Positions 20,842-22,038 of a DNA stretch of 22,038 bases are shown here, one piece after another. Origin of the DNA: Candidatus Geothermarchaeota archaeon (GTDB lineage: Archaea; Thermoproteota; Nitrososphaeria; Geothermarchaeales; JAUWBL01). The stretch spans positions 1 to 22,038 of the forward strand of contig JAUWBL010000002.1 in assembly GCA_030601715.1 (NCBI GenBank), in the 5' to 3' direction. Each line of letters opens with the position of its first letter. The stretch's first letter is position 1. The translations under genes were made by a program, and so were the position numbers. The notes beneath the pieces are model-generated. The model was not told the origin of the DNA and did no database searches. It was given only the letters and a program-made list of their open reading frames with translations.

Positions 20842-21942
20842 CTAAACTCTGACGGCTGACCCGGTCTGTGCGGCTCGCTCCGCGGCTTCAATTATCTCGA
20901 TCACATGGCAGGCGTGCTCGGCCCTCGCCCCGGGCTCTCGGGAGTCCAACACCGCCTCAACAAAGTCCAGAAGGTCACGGGCCACGTGAGGCTCATCCAG
21001 AGCATCATGTGTTTCTCCAAGACCAGTGCCGAAAGTCTGTCTCTCTGCTTTGGGTTCTCCCACGCGGCGAACAACAAGTTCGTAGCAGGAGCTTCTATCG
21101 GGAAGGCGTCTCACTTCAAGAGCCCCCTCCGATCCTGAGATTGCGAGATGCCCCCAGTGGAGAATCGACAGGTTAGCCGAAAATGCTGTAGAGATGGTTG
21201 CAAGGCGATTGTGTTCGAGTTCCAGGGAGAGCACAACGTTGTCGTCTACTTCGACACGAATTCTTTTCCCATTCCAGTGTCGCTCCGGAAGGGGACGATT
21301 CGAGAACGATATCACTCTGCGCACACGTCCAAGTATGCCGGTGATGGCGTGGAGGGAGTAGACTCCCATGTCGCGCAGTGGTCCGGCTCCAGCTTGATAG
21401 TACCATGAGGGATCTAGTGTCACCCCAGTTTGCGCCGAGTTTGTGCGGAGCTTCTCGCGTTCGTGACCAGAGGCCAAATTCACACCGATCGCCGCATAGA
21501 CGGTTCCAAGCGCCCCAGACTGTACGAGTTCGTACGCTCTCGTGTACGCTGGAAGAAGCATCTGGCCGGGGGAGGCAGCAAGGAGCAAGTCATGTTTGCG
21601 TGCGACGTGAATGAGTCTTCTCGCCTCCTGGCCGGTCTGTGTCATGGTCTTCTGGAGATGCACGTGGCGTCCGTGAAGAAGGACTTCGAGCGCCTGCTGG
21701 TAATGCAAAGGAATTGGCGTCGCAATCGCAACGGCTTCTTCGTTGGAGTTGTGGAGCATGTCTGTGAGGCTGGTGAAGGTTCGTCTGACATGAAATCGTT
21801 CTGCGAGAGCCTTCAGACGGGCCTTTGATATGTCACAGAGAGAGGTAACCTCGACATGCTCTCGTTCAAGCATAAGGTGTGGAAGCAGTCCCCGTTCAGT
21901 GATGCTTCCGCAGCCAACGATCGCAAGGCGAAGGCGACGCAT
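20842..21942 (-). CDS. Gfo/Idh/MocA family oxidoreductase
   Basis: This 366-residue NAD(P)-dependent dehydrogenase-like protein starts with the Rossmann signature LAIVGCGSITERGLLPHL (6-21 region, GCGS 10-13), then VTSLCDIS (32-39) and IATPIPLHYQQA (73-84). The loop that usually reads EKP is Q97-K98-T99, keeping Lys but not Glu or Pro. The C-terminal alpha/beta domain has GPLRDMGVYSLH (187-198), where D191 and Y195 match the DxGxY pattern of the glucose-fructose oxidoreductase subgroup in place of DxGxH. The ATG at 21942 gives the canonical N terminus. The substrate is presumably a sugar or cyclitol derivative but cannot be told. A possible upstream gene ends 38 bases before it. Confidence 0.9.
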   Translation of the reverse strand: MRRLRLAIVGCGSITERGLLPHLMLEREHVEVTSLCDISKARLKALAERFHVRRTFTSLTDMLHNSNEEAVAIATPIPLHYQQALEVLLHGRHVHLQKTMTQTGQEARRLIHVARKHDLLLAASPGQMLLPAYTRAYELVQSGALGTVYAAIGVNLASGHEREKLRTNSAQTGVTLDPSWYYQAGAGPLRDMGVYSLHAITGILGRVRRVISFSNRPLPERHWNGKRIRVEVDDNVVLSLELEHNRLATISTAFSANLSILHWGHLAISGSEGALEVRRLPDRSSCYELVVRRVGEPKAERQTFGTGLGETHDALDEPHVARDLLDFVEAVLDSREPGARAEHACHVIEIIEAAERAAQTGSAVRV

Positions 21943-21980
21943 CCGCTAGTTCCCTCAAAGGTCTTTCAATGATTCTTCCC

Positions 21981-22038
21981 TCACCTGATCCTGCTGCCGA
22001 CGGGAACCTCTTCGGAGACGGTCAACATGGTGTATCTG
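21981..22038 (-). CDS. Partial CDS, C-terminal end only (runs off right edge)
   Basis: A leftward frame enters from the right edge and stops at TGA 21981-21983. The visible tail is RYTMLTVSEEVPVGSRIR. Nearly every codon ends in G or C, like the real genes around it, which favours coding. It would be the gene upstream of the Gfo/Idh/MocA gene in a leftward operon. Another frame across the same bases is also open and ends at a TGA near 21956. Too short to identify. Confidence 0.4.
   Translation of the reverse strand, partial: RYTMLTVSEEVPVGSRIR

Noticed and set aside
1..22038. CRISPR array, transposon, integrase, toxin-antitoxin or known defence genes
   Set aside because: No regularly spaced direct repeats, no terminal inverted repeats flanking a transposase, and no protein with such domains was seen on either strand.

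Overview
The window is archaeal chromosomal DNA. The evidence is the set of archaeal information-processing genes: SRP54, ribosomal protein L21e, RNA polymerase subunit Rpo4 (RpoF), a DUF655 protein, the Dim1/KsgA rRNA methyltransferase and an Mtq2/HemK-type methyltransferase, together with archaeal NMN adenylyltransferase, Dph6 and a Pus10-like protein. Several genes have GGTG/GAGG-type ribosome binding sites or near-leaderless starts behind TATA-like boxes. The lineage is probably within Thermoproteota/TACK (for example a Bathyarchaeia- or Nitrososphaeria-like group), but this is inference and no rRNA is present to settle it. I found no CRISPR array, insertion sequence, integrase, tRNA or rRNA.

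Layout. 1-2.8 kb: a partial leftward gene, a HIT hydrolase, then leftward nadM and a class V aminotransferase. 2.9-5.1 kb: dph6 four bases ahead of srp54. 5.1-5.9 kb: a long gap with no recognisable gene. 5.9-10.9 kb: the conserved core cluster Pus10-like, L21e, rpo4, DUF655, a YbjQ protein, a leftward four-helix membrane protein, dim1, DUF167 and the Mtq2/HemK-type gene. 11.2-12.9 kb: an SRPBCC protein facing a TGS-domain DRG/Obg relative. 13.2-14.9 kb: a two-gene ABC transporter. 15.4-17.7 kb: two convergent DUF1508 genes (one soluble, one membrane-anchored), a TrmJ-like SPOUT methyltransferase, a DUF2905-like membrane protein and a SLOG-fold protein. 17.7-20.2 kb: endonuclease IV divergent from a double-length ThyX-like protein. 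20.3-22 kb: a 49-residue zinc-ribbon protein, a Gfo/Idh/MocA oxidoreductase and the tail of another possible gene.

Most genes serve translation and RNA maturation: the RNA polymerase stalk, ribosomal protein, rRNA, tRNA and release-factor modification, diphthamide synthesis and the signal recognition particle. The rest are NAD and dTMP synthesis, base-excision repair and small conserved proteins.

No whole new system stands out. The most interesting signals are core-family proteins that have lost or divided their key residues: a Pus10 lacking most of its synthase domain, a DRG-like protein without a P-loop, a tandem ThyX whose two halves each keep a different part of the signature, a Dim1 with Ser in place of the motif IV Asn, and a DUF1508 domain tethered to the membrane.
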